Positions 26,194 through 35,435 of a stretch of 64,000 nucleotides of DNA are shown here, piece by piece. The stretch's first letter is position 1; every line of letters starts with the position of its first letter. Below the pieces are notes generated by a model. It worked only from the letters and a program-made list of their open reading frames with translations. It was not told the origin of the DNA and made no database searches. Source of the DNA: Cohnella zeiphila (GTDB lineage: Bacteria; Bacillota; Bacilli; Paenibacillales; Paenibacillaceae); contig NZ_JACJVO010000040.1 in NCBI RefSeq assembly GCF_014212055.1, positions 1-64,000 of the forward strand. The letters run 5' to 3'. A program made the translations under genes and the position numbers.

Positions 26194-27102
26194 ATGGCCT
26201 ACGCGGCCCGCAAAAGCTTGCGCAGACATTGGCAGCTTTATTTGGTCGTCGTGCCGCCGCTGCTCTTTTTTCTGATATTCAAATATATTCCGATGCTGAA
26301 CGCGGTCCTCGCTTTCAAGGACTACAACGTCATCAAAGGAATCTGGGGCAGCCCTTGGGTCGGCTTCAAAAACTTCAACTTGTTTTTCGACAATCCGCTC
26401 TTCTGGAGTCTGCTGAAGAACACGATCTATTTGAGCGGCTATCTGCTGCTGGCCGGCTTCCCGATTCCGATCCTGCTCGCGCTGATGCTGAACGAGGTGC
26501 GGAGCGGAAGGTTCAAAAAGCTGGTGCAGATGGTTTCGTTCGCGCCTTACTTTATTTCCACGGTCGTCATGGTGTCGATGATCATGCTGTTTCTGGCGCC
26601 CAGGCTTGGCTTCGTCAATATCGCGCTGAACCATCTGGGGCTGCATTCGATCAACTTCCTCGGCGAGCCGGGCATGTTCCGGTCGATTTACGTCTGGTCG
26701 GACATCTGGCAGACGGCCGGCTATACGGCAGTCATCTATTTGGCCGCGCTGGCGGGCATCGATCCGACGCTTTACGAAGCCGCCAAGGTGGACGGGGCTT
26801 CCCGTTTTCAGAAAATCCGCCATGTCGATCTGCCGGGCATTCTGCCGACGATCATCATCGTGCTCATTCTGAACGTGGGCAACGTCATGGCCATCGGGTT
26901 CGAGAAGGTGTACCTGCTGCAAAACCCGCTCAACCTCGTCAATTCGGAGATTATCGCGACGTACGTGTACAGCATCGGCCTGCTGAACGCCAATTACAGC
27001 TTCGCGACGGCGGTCGGCCTGTTCAATTCCCTCATCAACTTCATTCTGCTGCTGCTCGTGAACGGTTTGGCCAAACGGTTCTCGAACACCAGCATCTGGT
27101 AA
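26194..27102 (+). CDS. Sugar ABC transporter permease (LplB type)
   Basis: First permease of an LplABC-like importer, 302 residues from the ATG. Six hydrophobic segments, the first LYLVVVPPLLFFLIFKYIPM, and the EAA loop LYEAAKVDGASRFQKIRHVDLPG split across the usual position. The start is uncertain: GGGAGGG at 26127-26133 is spaced for a CTG at 26140 (adding 18 residues), while the ATG at 26194 has no ribosome site. Followed 16 bases later by the second permease. Confidence 0.9.
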   Translation: MAYAARKSLRRHWQLYLVVVPPLLFFLIFKYIPMLNAVLAFKDYNVIKGIWGSPWVGFKNFNLFFDNPLFWSLLKNTIYLSGYLLLAGFPIPILLALMLNEVRSGRFKKLVQMVSFAPYFISTVVMVSMIMLFLAPRLGFVNIALNHLGLHSINFLGEPGMFRSIYVWSDIWQTAGYTAVIYLAALAGIDPTLYEAAKVDGASRFQKIRHVDLPGILPTIIIVLILNVGNVMAIGFEKVYLLQNPLNLVNSEIIATYVYSIGLLNANYSFATAVGLFNSLINFILLLLVNGLAKRFSNTSIW

Positions 27103-27118
27103 AAAGGAGAGCAACCGC

Positions 27119-28015
27119 ATGGCAACCATGAAGAAGACGATCCGGGAATCGACGGGCGACAGAATCTTCCTGACGACGATCTATGCCATTCTCGGCATCG
27201 TGCTGATCGTCGTGCTGTACCCGCTCATCTACATCGTCAGCAGCTCGATCAGCAGTCCGGCGGCGGTTACGTCCGGACGGGTCTGGCTGTGGCCGGTCGA
27301 CATCTCGTTCAAGGGCTTCGAGACGCTGTTCCATACGCCGCAGGTGATGTCGGGCTACGGCAACTCGATTTTTTACACGGCGGCAGGCACGTTCATCAGC
27401 GTCGCGATGACCGTCATGATCGCCTATCCGCTTTCCCGCAAAACGTTTTTCGGACGCAACGCGATGATGGTGTTCGTGACGTTCACGATGATTTTCAGCG
27501 GCGGATTGATTCCGACATACATGGTCGTCAAAGGGCTGCACCTGATCGACACCCGCTGGGCGCTGCTCATACCGAACGCTGTCTGGGTATGGCAGGTCAT
27601 CATCGCCCGCTCGTTTTTCCATTCGTCGATCCCGGACGAATTGCTCGAAGCGAGCGAAATCGACGGCTGCAGCGACCTGAGGTTTATGCGGAGCGTCGTT
27701 ATCCCTCTGTCCAAACCGATTCTGGCCGTGCTCGTGCTCATGTACGCGGTCGGGCAGTGGAACGCCTACTTCGACGCGTTGATTTATTTGAAGTCGGCGA
27801 ACTTGTTCCCGCTGCAGCTCGTGCTGCGGAGCATCATCATTCAGAACAACAGCTCCGGCCTGATGGACGCGATGAAGATGGTCGAGCGCCAGCAGCTGGC
27901 CGAACTGCTGAAATATTCGCTGATCGTCGTCGCTACGCTGCCCGTCCTGATCATTTATCCGTTCGTGCAGCGTTACTTCGTGCAAGGGATGCTGGTCGGG
28001 TCGGTCAAAGGCTGA
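27119..28015 (+). CDS. Sugar ABC transporter permease (LplC/YtcP type)
   Basis: Second permease, 298 residues, with about six membrane segments (IYAILGIVLIVVLYPLIYIV first) and the EAA loop ELLEASEIDGCSDLRF. The C-terminus ends in FVQRYFVQGMLVGSVKG, a family signature. AAAAGGAGAG precedes the ATG. Partner of the upstream permease and the downstream lipoprotein; the ATPase is not in the window. Confidence 0.94.
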   Translation: MATMKKTIRESTGDRIFLTTIYAILGIVLIVVLYPLIYIVSSSISSPAAVTSGRVWLWPVDISFKGFETLFHTPQVMSGYGNSIFYTAAGTFISVAMTVMIAYPLSRKTFFGRNAMMVFVTFTMIFSGGLIPTYMVVKGLHLIDTRWALLIPNAVWVWQVIIARSFFHSSIPDELLEASEIDGCSDLRFMRSVVIPLSKPILAVLVLMYAVGQWNAYFDALIYLKSANLFPLQLVLRSIIIQNNSSGLMDAMKMVERQQLAELLKYSLIVVATLPVLIIYPFVQRYFVQGMLVGSVKG

Positions 28016-28112
28016 CGCCCGGACACGGAAAGGGGTGATTCCCATGTAGGGGGCGGGGGAATCCGGAACGGCTTATACTAGGAAACGACATGAAAAAGGG
28101 AGCGAACACACA

Positions 28113-29807
28113 GTGAAAAAGAGATGGCTCAGCCTGCTTGCGATTGCGGTCATGGTCAGTTTGGCGCTCAGCGCCTGTTCGAAAGGCAACGACGGTTCGT
28201 CGGCATCGTCTTCATCCTCCGCGGCATCTTCCTCCGGCTCGTCCGCGTCGGGTTCCGCGTCGTCGGCGCCGGCCGCCGCGCCGGTCAAGATCAAGCTGTT
28301 CGCCGTTCAGGAGCAAGGCATCGACCTGAAGACGAACAAGTTCACGAAGCTGGCCGAAGACAAGTTCAACATCCAATTCGACTGGGATATCAGCCAATCG
28401 GACGGCGCGAAGGAGAAGCGCCAAATCTCGCTCGCGAGCGGCGACTATCCGGACGCCTACATGCTGACGGACTACATCGACCAGTTCTCGCAGGCCGATC
28501 TGCTCAAATACGGCAAGCAAGGGGTATTCATCCCGCTGAACGACCTGATCGACCAGTACGGCCCCAACATCAAGGCGGCGATGGAAGCGCATCCGGATTT
28601 GAAAGCGTACGTCACCGCGCCGGACGGCAACATTTACGGCCTCGACGCTTATGCGCAATGCTTCCATTGTTCCTATCCGAACAAGATGTGGATCAATACG
28701 AAATGGCTGAAAAAGCTGAATCTCGAAATGCCGAAAACGACGGAAGATTTCAAGAAAGTGCTGGAAGCGTTCAAAACGCAGGACCCGAACGGCAACGGCA
28801 AAGCCGACGAAGTGCCGCTCAGCGGCTCGACCGAAGATTTCGGCGTACGCGTCATTCCGTACCTGATGAACGGCTTCGTCTATGACGACGACCGCAACTA
28901 CCTCATGCTGCAGGACGGCAAAGTGCAGTCCGCCGCCATTACTCCGGAGTGGAAGGAAGGCCTCGCCTACGTCAAATCGCTCTACGACGAGGGGCTGATC
29001 GACCCGGGCGCGTTCACGCAGAACGCGGAAGCGTTCAAGAAGATCGGCGAGAACGCCGACGCGCAAATTTTGGGCGCCGGAGCGGGCATGCACCCGGCCA
29101 TTTTCGTCAATATCGACCAAGGCAACAAGTATTCCGCCGACTATGACGCCGTGCCGCCGCTGACCGGACCGCACGCTTCGTTCGCCACGCATGACGGAGG
29201 CGGCGTCGCGCCGGGCGCGAAGTTCGTCATCACGAACAAAGCAAGCAAAGAAGCGCAGATCGCGCTGATCAAACTGGTCGACTACATGTTCACGCCGGAA
29301 GGCCAAACGAACGCTTCGTCGGGCGTGGAAGGCCTCGACTGGGAAAAGCCGGGACCGGACGACAAGGCGCTGGACGAGAACATTCAGGCGCAATTCAAGC
29401 CGATTCCGGCGAAGGAAGGCGACGCTCCGCATAACGGTTCCTGGAGCGGCATGGGCCACTTCTACATGCCGAAGGAATACCGCGACAGCTTCGTGTCGGC
29501 GACGGACATTTACTCTCCGGACGGCTACGAACGGAGACTGTACCAGGCAACGCTGCTGTACCAAGGCCATGAGCCGAAGGAGCTGTTCCCGCTCTGGTCG
29601 CTGTGGGTCGATCCTTCCCTGACGGACGAAGCCAGCATGCTCCAGACGAACCTGCGCAACTATATCGAGCAGAACGAGCTGCAATTCGTAACCGGTAACA
29701 AGGATTTAAACAAGGACTGGGACAGCTATGTAAAAGGATTGAAGGATCTGAAGCTGGACCGCTATCTGGAAATCCTGCAGCAGGCATACGACAACATGGC
29801 CAAGTAA
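28113..29807 (+). CDS. Extracellular solute-binding lipoprotein (LplA-like)
   Basis: Ligand receptor of the importer, 564 residues from a GTG start. The signal peptide ends at LSAC with Cys22, followed by a Ser/Ala-rich tether to about residue 55. It is a close paralog of the lipoprotein at 17888, including the Cys pair in C-H-CSYPNKMW. The pair suggests a recent duplication, one copy kept with the permeases and the other with the membrane sensor. Complex or branched oligosaccharides are usual ligands for this class; the ligand here is not known. Confidence 0.94.
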   Translation: MKKRWLSLLAIAVMVSLALSACSKGNDGSSASSSSSAASSSGSSASGSASSAPAAAPVKIKLFAVQEQGIDLKTNKFTKLAEDKFNIQFDWDISQSDGAKEKRQISLASGDYPDAYMLTDYIDQFSQADLLKYGKQGVFIPLNDLIDQYGPNIKAAMEAHPDLKAYVTAPDGNIYGLDAYAQCFHCSYPNKMWINTKWLKKLNLEMPKTTEDFKKVLEAFKTQDPNGNGKADEVPLSGSTEDFGVRVIPYLMNGFVYDDDRNYLMLQDGKVQSAAITPEWKEGLAYVKSLYDEGLIDPGAFTQNAEAFKKIGENADAQILGAGAGMHPAIFVNIDQGNKYSADYDAVPPLTGPHASFATHDGGGVAPGAKFVITNKASKEAQIALIKLVDYMFTPEGQTNASSGVEGLDWEKPGPDDKALDENIQAQFKPIPAKEGDAPHNGSWSGMGHFYMPKEYRDSFVSATDIYSPDGYERRLYQATLLYQGHEPKELFPLWSLWVDPSLTDEASMLQTNLRNYIEQNELQFVTGNKDLNKDWDSYVKGLKDLKLDRYLEILQQAYDNMAK

Positions 29808-29890
29808 CGGCAGGGTAAGAACGGCTAAAAGCGAGAAGCCACAGGCTAGACGGCCAGAGGCGAGACAGCCAGAGATTAGCAATCGCGGGA

Positions 29891-29930
29891 GATCAGACGT
29901 ACGGCCCTTCGGGCGGGGCGTCTGATCTTT
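29891..29930 (+). terminator. Hairpin between transporter operon and hydrolase gene
   Basis: GATCAGACG and CGTCTGATC form a perfect nine-base stem around a 19-base loop, followed by only TTT. It may end the transporter transcript or attenuate read-through into the hydrolase gene 24 bases later. Confidence 0.55.
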
Positions 29931-29953
29931 CGCGTTCAAGGGAGGAAAGGACA

Positions 29954-32362
29954 GTGAAGCTGAATGCGTGGGAGCAAGCAAAGCGGCACCCGGTTGTCGG
30001 CGACCGTCCGGCGCCGGGATTTTTCGAGGGGGCGCTGCTCGGCAACGGCGGGCTCGGCGCCGTCGTGACAACGCGCCCGGACGCGGTCGTCGTCCGGTTC
30101 GGCCATAACAGCGTCTGGGACATCCGGATCGCCGAAAATCATCGGGAGGAGCTCGGCACGTTCGCGGAGCTGTTCGAGCGGCTGAAGCAGATTCCCGAGC
30201 ATTACGAGTCCTTGAGCAAAGACGAATGGTATCGGGAGTACGTCCAGATGGCGGCCGACAACTACGGCCGCCCGTATCCGCGCCCGATGCCGTGCGGCTC
30301 GCTGCTGCTGGGCTTCGACCGGCGGAAGGCGGAGCTGCTCGGCCACAAGCTGCACATCGACCGCGGCTTGTGCGAGGTTTTCTTCCTGATCGGCGGGAAG
30401 CGGGCGGTGCTGGAGATTTTCGTCGATCAGACGAAGGACGAACTCTGGCTGGCAATGAAGCCGGCAAAAGGTTCGAAGTCCGGAGCGGGGTCGGCTTCGC
30501 CGTTCAATCGCATCCGGCTGCTGCCGGATCCGTACACGCCGCCGGAGCTGCCGGCCTGCCGGACCCATGCGGAGGCGGATAGGGCAGGCGGCGGAACGCT
30601 GGCGCTGCGGCAGACGCTGCCCCGGGCCGAACGGCCCGGCAAAGCCGCCGACCCCCGAGACCGGGCGTTCCGCCTGTCCGCGCGCGTGTCCGGCGGCGCG
30701 GGCTTTCGGCCCGGCGCGAACGCGCTCGAGGCGGCGCTGGCGCCGGGGGCGGACCTCCTCGTCCGCGTGCGACTGGACGAGAGCTTGAACCGCGACGTTC
30801 CCGCCGCCTCCGGCGCGGCGGGAACGCTAACGGCCGATCGCCGCGCGCGCCGGGAGGCGCTCGCGGCTTCGGAAGAGAAGTGGCGCGCATACTGGTCCCG
30901 TTCCGGCGTGGCGCTGGAGGACGATTTTCTGGAGGCGGTCTGGTATCGCAACCTGTACTTCTTCCAATGCGCCGTCCGGCCCGACGCGGCGTGCCCGGGC
31001 TTGTTCGCCAACTGGAGCCACGGGCGCATCGGCGCCGAATGGCACGGAGACTACCATATGAACTACAACACGCAGCAGCCGTTTTGGGTTGCCTTTTCGA
31101 GCAACCATGCAGACAAGCATCTCGCCTATGTGAACATGGTCGACCACGTGCTGCCGGTCAGCCGGAAGTGGGCGCAGGAATACTACGGCTTGCGCGGAGC
31201 GTACTATCCGCACTCGGCATATCCGGTCGAGATGACGATGATGCCGTACCCGGTGCCCCATTGGGGCTGGGAGGTGTGCGAGACGCCGTGGACCGTGCAA
31301 AGTCTGTGGTGGCACTACTTGTACACGATGGACAAGGAATTTCTCGCGAACCGCGCTTTCGTGCCGATCAAAGAAGCGGTCCTGTTCATGGTCGATTACA
31401 TGAAGCGGCCGGAGGCAAGCGGCGAGGCATGGGGCGACGACCGCTATCATATTTTTCCGACGGTCGTGCCGGAGCTGTACGAGCTGACGCCGGGCTTCCG
31501 CCGGAATCGCGACTGCCTCGTCGACCTGACGCTGACGAAGTTCCTGCTGCGGTCGTTCGAGCAAACCTGTGCGGCGCTTGGCCGAGAAGAGGAAGAGCGG
31601 GAGCTGCTTGCGGAGGTCGCCGACGTGCGGGGCCGGTTCCCGGACTATCCGACCGCGGAGTCGCGCCAAGGCACCGTGTTCGTCTCTGTCGCGGGGGAGG
31701 ATCCGGACGTCGTCTACAATGTGCCGAACTCGGTAACGACCGTTTTTCCCGGCGAGGAGCACGGACTGCATTCGCCGCCGGAGCCGTACGCGATCGCCGT
31801 CAACTCGTACCGCAACCACCGCAACGAAGGCGGCAACGAGCTTGTTTTCTACCATATGGCGGGCGCGCGGCTCGGTCAGCTCGACCTGGAGCGGTTCAAA
31901 CGGCAGATCGCTTACTGCCTCCTGCCGAACGGTACGTGTACGGATCGGCTGCTGGAGAGCGGCGGGCGCTACTCGGACGAGACGGACTTCGATTATATGG
32001 GCGGCATGGGCATTTGGTTCGAAAACTTCGCGCTGCCCGCCGTCATCAACGAATGTCTGCTGCAAAGCTACAACGGAGTTTTGCGGTTTTTCCCGAATTG
32101 GCCGGCGGATCGGCGGGCGGCGTTCTCCACGCTGCGCGCGGTCGGCGGCTTCCTTATTAGCGCGGTCTGGGAGGACGGCAATGTGCGGGAGATCGAAATC
32201 TACAGCGAGGCGGGCTCGCAGCTGCGCATCTACAACCCTTGGAAGGAAGGCGCTCGCATCACGAGAGACGGAGAAGGGGGTAAGGCTTGGGCCGCGGGAG
32301 ACGTGATCGAGACGGACACTGCGCCCGGAGAGACGATCCGGCTGGCGAAGGCGCTACGCTAG
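29954..32362 (+). CDS. GH95-like glycoside hydrolase
   Basis: 802 residues, no signal peptide, GTG start after GGGAGGAAAGG. The N-terminal beta domain includes ALLGNGGLGAVV; the alpha/alpha barrel carries NWSHGRIGAEWHGDYHMNYN near 352-371, which aligns in position with the NLQGIWN...DYHLDVNTEMN block of the GH95 enzyme at 22623. It is a distant member or neighbour of GH95 and the activity cannot be assigned. An Ala/Arg-rich low-complexity insert lies at about 175-260. It directly follows the importer and probably acts on the imported sugar. Confidence 0.82.
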   Translation: MKLNAWEQAKRHPVVGDRPAPGFFEGALLGNGGLGAVVTTRPDAVVVRFGHNSVWDIRIAENHREELGTFAELFERLKQIPEHYESLSKDEWYREYVQMAADNYGRPYPRPMPCGSLLLGFDRRKAELLGHKLHIDRGLCEVFFLIGGKRAVLEIFVDQTKDELWLAMKPAKGSKSGAGSASPFNRIRLLPDPYTPPELPACRTHAEADRAGGGTLALRQTLPRAERPGKAADPRDRAFRLSARVSGGAGFRPGANALEAALAPGADLLVRVRLDESLNRDVPAASGAAGTLTADRRARREALAASEEKWRAYWSRSGVALEDDFLEAVWYRNLYFFQCAVRPDAACPGLFANWSHGRIGAEWHGDYHMNYNTQQPFWVAFSSNHADKHLAYVNMVDHVLPVSRKWAQEYYGLRGAYYPHSAYPVEMTMMPYPVPHWGWEVCETPWTVQSLWWHYLYTMDKEFLANRAFVPIKEAVLFMVDYMKRPEASGEAWGDDRYHIFPTVVPELYELTPGFRRNRDCLVDLTLTKFLLRSFEQTCAALGREEEERELLAEVADVRGRFPDYPTAESRQGTVFVSVAGEDPDVVYNVPNSVTTVFPGEEHGLHSPPEPYAIAVNSYRNHRNEGGNELVFYHMAGARLGQLDLERFKRQIAYCLLPNGTCTDRLLESGGRYSDETDFDYMGGMGIWFENFALPAVINECLLQSYNGVLRFFPNWPADRRAAFSTLRAVGGFLISAVWEDGNVREIEIYSEAGSQLRIYNPWKEGARITRDGEGGKAWAAGDVIETDTAPGETIRLAKALR

Positions 32363-32383
32363 CCAGGCAAGCCGGGCGCGGAG

Positions 32384-32416
32384 GGAGCTCGGAACGGGTT
32401 GGCCGGTCCGAGCTCC
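32384..32416. other. Perfect ten-base inverted repeat between convergent genes
   Basis: GGAGCTCGGA and TCCGAGCTCC surround a 13-base loop. No T-run follows on either strand. It could be a bidirectional transcript-end hairpin between the hydrolase and bactofilin genes. Confidence 0.5.
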
Positions 32417-32437
32417 AAGGCTTCCGGGCGGCGGCTG

Positions 32438-32950
32438 TCACCACGACTTCAGCACGGAGTCCGCCGGAATGTTGTTTAAAGCCGGGAACGATTCGGAGGC
32501 GGCCGTGCCGGGCGTCTCCGGTTCACGGAACTTCTGCCGGTCCGCGGAGTCGTCCGCGGACTCCGTCGCTGCCGCGGCGCGGTTCTCGTCCTGAGGCTGA
32601 GGCGCGTCCTTGTTCTCCATTTGGCTGGTGCCGTGGAAAAAACCGCCCGCTTCGATCGCCAGCTCCGAGGCGCTCAGATTGCCGAGCAGGCGGCCCGACG
32701 ATTTGACGATCAGCTTGCCTTTGGCGATAACGTTGCCGTGAACCGTGCCGGCCAGCACGACGTTGCGGGCCGAGACGTTCGAGCGGGCGACGCCTCGCTC
32801 GCCGATGATGACGTCACCTTCGCAGACGACGTCTCCGGTGATTTCCCCTTCCAGCCGAATGCTGGCCTGCGACTTGATCTTTCCTTCGAAGGTGCTGCCT
32901 TCTCCGATGAGCGTATCCGTCGTTCCGGGATCGAGTTTTTTCTTGAACAT
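32438..32950 (-). CDS. Bactofilin family cytoskeletal protein
   Basis: 170 residues. The central DUF583 beta-helix (about 12-105) has regular hydrophobic repeats such as IRLEGEITGDVVCEGDVIIG. The tail is hydrophilic and disordered. Bactofilins polymerise and position cell-wall enzymes. It follows the M23 peptidase gene directly (three bases between stop and start), a pairing known from other bacteria, which supports a joint role in local peptidoglycan remodelling. Confidence 0.93.
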   Translation of the reverse strand: MFKKKLDPGTTDTLIGEGSTFEGKIKSQASIRLEGEITGDVVCEGDVIIGERGVARSNVSARNVVLAGTVHGNVIAKGKLIVKSSGRLLGNLSASELAIEAGGFFHGTSQMENKDAPQPQDENRAAAATESADDSADRQKFREPETPGTAASESFPALNNIPADSVLKSW

Positions 32951-32952
32951 CT

Positions 32953-33969
32953 CTATTCACTTGCCTTTCTGTCAGCTTTGAGATAGGCGCGCGGATCGAC
33001 GGGCTCGCCGGCGACGAGAACCTCGTAATGCAGATGCGGGCCGGTGCTTCGGCCGGTGGAGCCGAGCTCGCCGATCTGCTCGCCCTTGGCAACCTTCTGC
33101 CCGACCGTCGCGATGAGCTTGCTCATATGCATGTACCAAGTGCGAATGCCGTTGCCGTGATCGATAATGATGTTGTTGCCTTCGGCGCTGTCCTTCTCGG
33201 ACAAGGCGACGACGCCGTCCGCAGCGGCGAAGATCGGATCGCCGACATGCCCGGCGATGTCGAGTCCGGCGTGAAACCGGGCTTTGCCGGTGAAAGGGTC
33301 GGTTCGGACGCCGAACAGCGATGTGATTCTGCGATTGTCGGTCGGCCAGATCGTCGGCGTGATCCGCAGGCGCTTCCGGGCCTGGTCGACGTCGGTTTTC
33401 GTCTGCTTCAGCCGGTTCGCCAGTTCGTCCAGAACCGGCGCCAGCGTAAGGAGCTGATCGGCGGTATTTCGGGCCAGCGCGTTGATCTCCTCATTGGTGA
33501 CGGGCAAATCTTCGCCGCCCATTCCCCCGTCGGAGGGATCTCCGTCTTCCACCGTTCCGCCGTACGTCGTCAAGTCCTTCGCGCCCCCTTTCGAAGAGTC
33601 TGCCTCCTGCAGGCCGACCATGCCCTTGACCTGATTTTCCAATTGATTGACTTCATCCACTTTCTGTTGGATCGACTTGGTCTGTTCGGACAATCCGGCG
33701 ACTTGGGTTTGCAGCGACTCGATGCTGTCGTTCTTGTCCGCCAGTTGGCGCTCGTATCGGGAAGCGGATTCGGACAGCTCCCGCCGCATGTCGCCGACAT
33801 CGCTTAAATTGCGGGCATACAGCAGGAAGAGGCCGCAGGCGACGAGAGCAAGGAACGCGAAAAGCGCAGGTACCGCGATAAAGATCAACCGCGGCAAGGC
33901 AAAACGTTTGACCGAGCCGTTCGCATCCGGAATGATGACGAATGTGAACCGCTTCATGCTCCACTTCAT
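32953..33969 (-). CDS. M23 (LytM) family peptidoglycan endopeptidase, membrane-anchored
   Basis: 338 residues. One N-terminal membrane helix (about 28-52, LIFIAVPALFAFLALVACGLF), a coiled-coil region (about 58-120), a Gly/Asp linker and a C-terminal LytM domain with FHAGLDIAG and HLHYEV zinc ligands. It cleaves peptide cross-links or, if the coiled coil dominates, activates another hydrolase. It is in an operon with bactofilin and diverges from a ParM-like actin gene. Confidence 0.94.
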   Translation of the reverse strand: MKWSMKRFTFVIIPDANGSVKRFALPRLIFIAVPALFAFLALVACGLFLLYARNLSDVGDMRRELSESASRYERQLADKNDSIESLQTQVAGLSEQTKSIQQKVDEVNQLENQVKGMVGLQEADSSKGGAKDLTTYGGTVEDGDPSDGGMGGEDLPVTNEEINALARNTADQLLTLAPVLDELANRLKQTKTDVDQARKRLRITPTIWPTDNRRITSLFGVRTDPFTGKARFHAGLDIAGHVGDPIFAAADGVVALSEKDSAEGNNIIIDHGNGIRTWYMHMSKLIATVGQKVAKGEQIGELGSTGRSTGPHLHYEVLVAGEPVDPRAYLKADRKASE

Positions 33970-34085
33970 GACTGACCTCCTGGTTCTTCAAGCAGCTTTG
34001 TCCGAAATAGGGGTTCGACATTATGGGACAAAATTCCTTTTAAAACGGAAAAATTATGAAAATAGACCCTGAAAAAAAGAGGATT

Positions 34086-34113
34086 TTGTCAGAATGAGGC
34101 GAAAAGGTACAAA
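34086..34113 (+). promoter_or_regulatory. Possible promoter of the ParM-like gene
   Basis: TTGTCA and TACAAA with a 16-base spacer, about 54 bases before the ATG. Moderate match only. Confidence 0.35.
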
Positions 34114-34166
34114 TCAAATACTTGCATATGGGAAAATCAGGCATGACCAAGGACAGGAGGCGCATT

Positions 34167-35276
34167 ATGTTCAGATTAGCGGGCATCGATATCGGCAACG
34201 ACAGCGTCAAGCTGGTTGTCGGAGGAGGGGGCGAACCGATCGTCATCCCGAACGTCGTATCGCCGGGGTACGAGAGACTGGTGCTGCAAGAGGAAGACTC
34301 CCCGCTCAAGGCGTTGGACGTCATGGTCTACAGCCCGAAGCTGCGGAAGAAGAAATCCCGTTACTTCGTCGGATTGATCGCTTCGGAGGATCCGGACAAC
34401 ACCGAGCAGGAGGAGACCGACAATAAGGCGACGAGCGATCAGTCGCTCATCGTCGCCCTGACGGCGCTCGCTTATGCCGGCCTTGCCGGTCCGTCTTCCG
34501 CCATTCAGCCGGGCCAGACGGTCGACGAAGTCGAATACGTCATCGGAACCGGGCTTCCGGTCCGATCCTATGCGAGATATCATCAAATCTTCGAAGAGCG
34601 GCTTGTCGGAGAACACGAGGTATCGTTTCTGTCGACGCCGAAGCTGCAGGGCCGGACCGTCCGGGTCATCGTCCGCAGGGCGGTTGTCTCGGTCGAAGGA
34701 GCCGCGGCGCTGTTCAATATGGCGACCCACGACAATTTGCAGATTCGGGACGAGGAGCTGTACAACGGCTGCATCGGCATTTGCGAGATGGGGGCGCTGA
34801 CGACGGATCTGCCGGTCATCAAGCGAATGGCGATCGACAATCAGTTCAGCACCGGGGAGCTGATCGGCCTGGCGACCTATCTGGACTCGATCATCCGGGA
34901 GGTCGAGGATCAATTCGGCTACCGGTTCCCGAGCCGGACGAAGCTGATGCAACGGATTCGCCGCCACGACTATACGGTTCAACGGGTCGGCGAGGGGCAG
35001 GCGGACATTCGCCCGATCGTGGATGCGTTCTTCGCCCGCGCCGCGCAGAAGATCGTCGACCTGATCCGCAAACGGTGGAAAAAGTACCCGGACATTCAAT
35101 GTTTCTACGTGCTGGGAGGCGGCGCGGCCGCGCTGAAGCCGTACTTGCTGGAAGCGGCCGATACGATGCGGCTGCGGTTCGTCGACAACAGCGAGTTCCA
35201 GAACGTGCTGGGCTATCTGAAGCTGGCGAGGAACAAGATGAACCAACTGAACCAGCAAGAAGCCGGCGCGGTTTAA
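34167..35276 (+). CDS. ParM/StbA family actin-like protein
   Basis: 369 residues with an actin-like ATPase fold: LAGIDIGNDSVKLVVGG (phosphate 1 motif) at the start, an ICEMGALTTDLPV phosphate 2 region and FYVLGGGAAALKPYL adenosine motif near the end. AGGAGG lies six bases before the ATG, fixing the start. Plasmid ParM pushes DNA apart, but no ParR gene or parC-like repeats lie nearby, so a chromosomal role is likely. It diverges from the M23-bactofilin operon, suggesting a cell-shape or envelope link. Confidence 0.9.
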   Translation: MFRLAGIDIGNDSVKLVVGGGGEPIVIPNVVSPGYERLVLQEEDSPLKALDVMVYSPKLRKKKSRYFVGLIASEDPDNTEQEETDNKATSDQSLIVALTALAYAGLAGPSSAIQPGQTVDEVEYVIGTGLPVRSYARYHQIFEERLVGEHEVSFLSTPKLQGRTVRVIVRRAVVSVEGAAALFNMATHDNLQIRDEELYNGCIGICEMGALTTDLPVIKRMAIDNQFSTGELIGLATYLDSIIREVEDQFGYRFPSRTKLMQRIRRHDYTVQRVGEGQADIRPIVDAFFARAAQKIVDLIRKRWKKYPDIQCFYVLGGGAAALKPYLLEAADTMRLRFVDNSEFQNVLGYLKLARNKMNQLNQQEAGAV

Positions 35277-35316
35277 TAGAATAGAAAGGCCGAGCTTGCC
35301 GGCTATACGTTCGAAT

Positions 35317-35350
35317 AAAAAAAATCGGCCTGCGCATCTAGCCGCAGGCC
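35317..35350 (-). terminator. Terminator of the YdjM-like gene
   Basis: On the minus strand GGCCTGC and GCAGGCC form the stem, followed by GA and eight T. Confidence 0.75.
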
Positions 35351-35435
35351 TTCAAAATCTATGATACAGAAGAGGTCGTGAAATCATCTTACCTCCCAAG
35401 CCTTAGCGGAAAGTGAAGACAATCTTAAATTCTCA

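Noticed and set aside
25079-27129. Open frames across the repeats, including a 522-codon minus-strand frame
   Set aside because: They translate to repetitive Ser/Arg/Pro sequence because of the repeats or are antisense to the permease gene, with no ribosome site or family match.
34167-35276. Plasmid partition locus or integrated plasmid
   Set aside because: No ParR, replication gene or centromere-like direct repeats nearby, and the surrounding genes are chromosomal.
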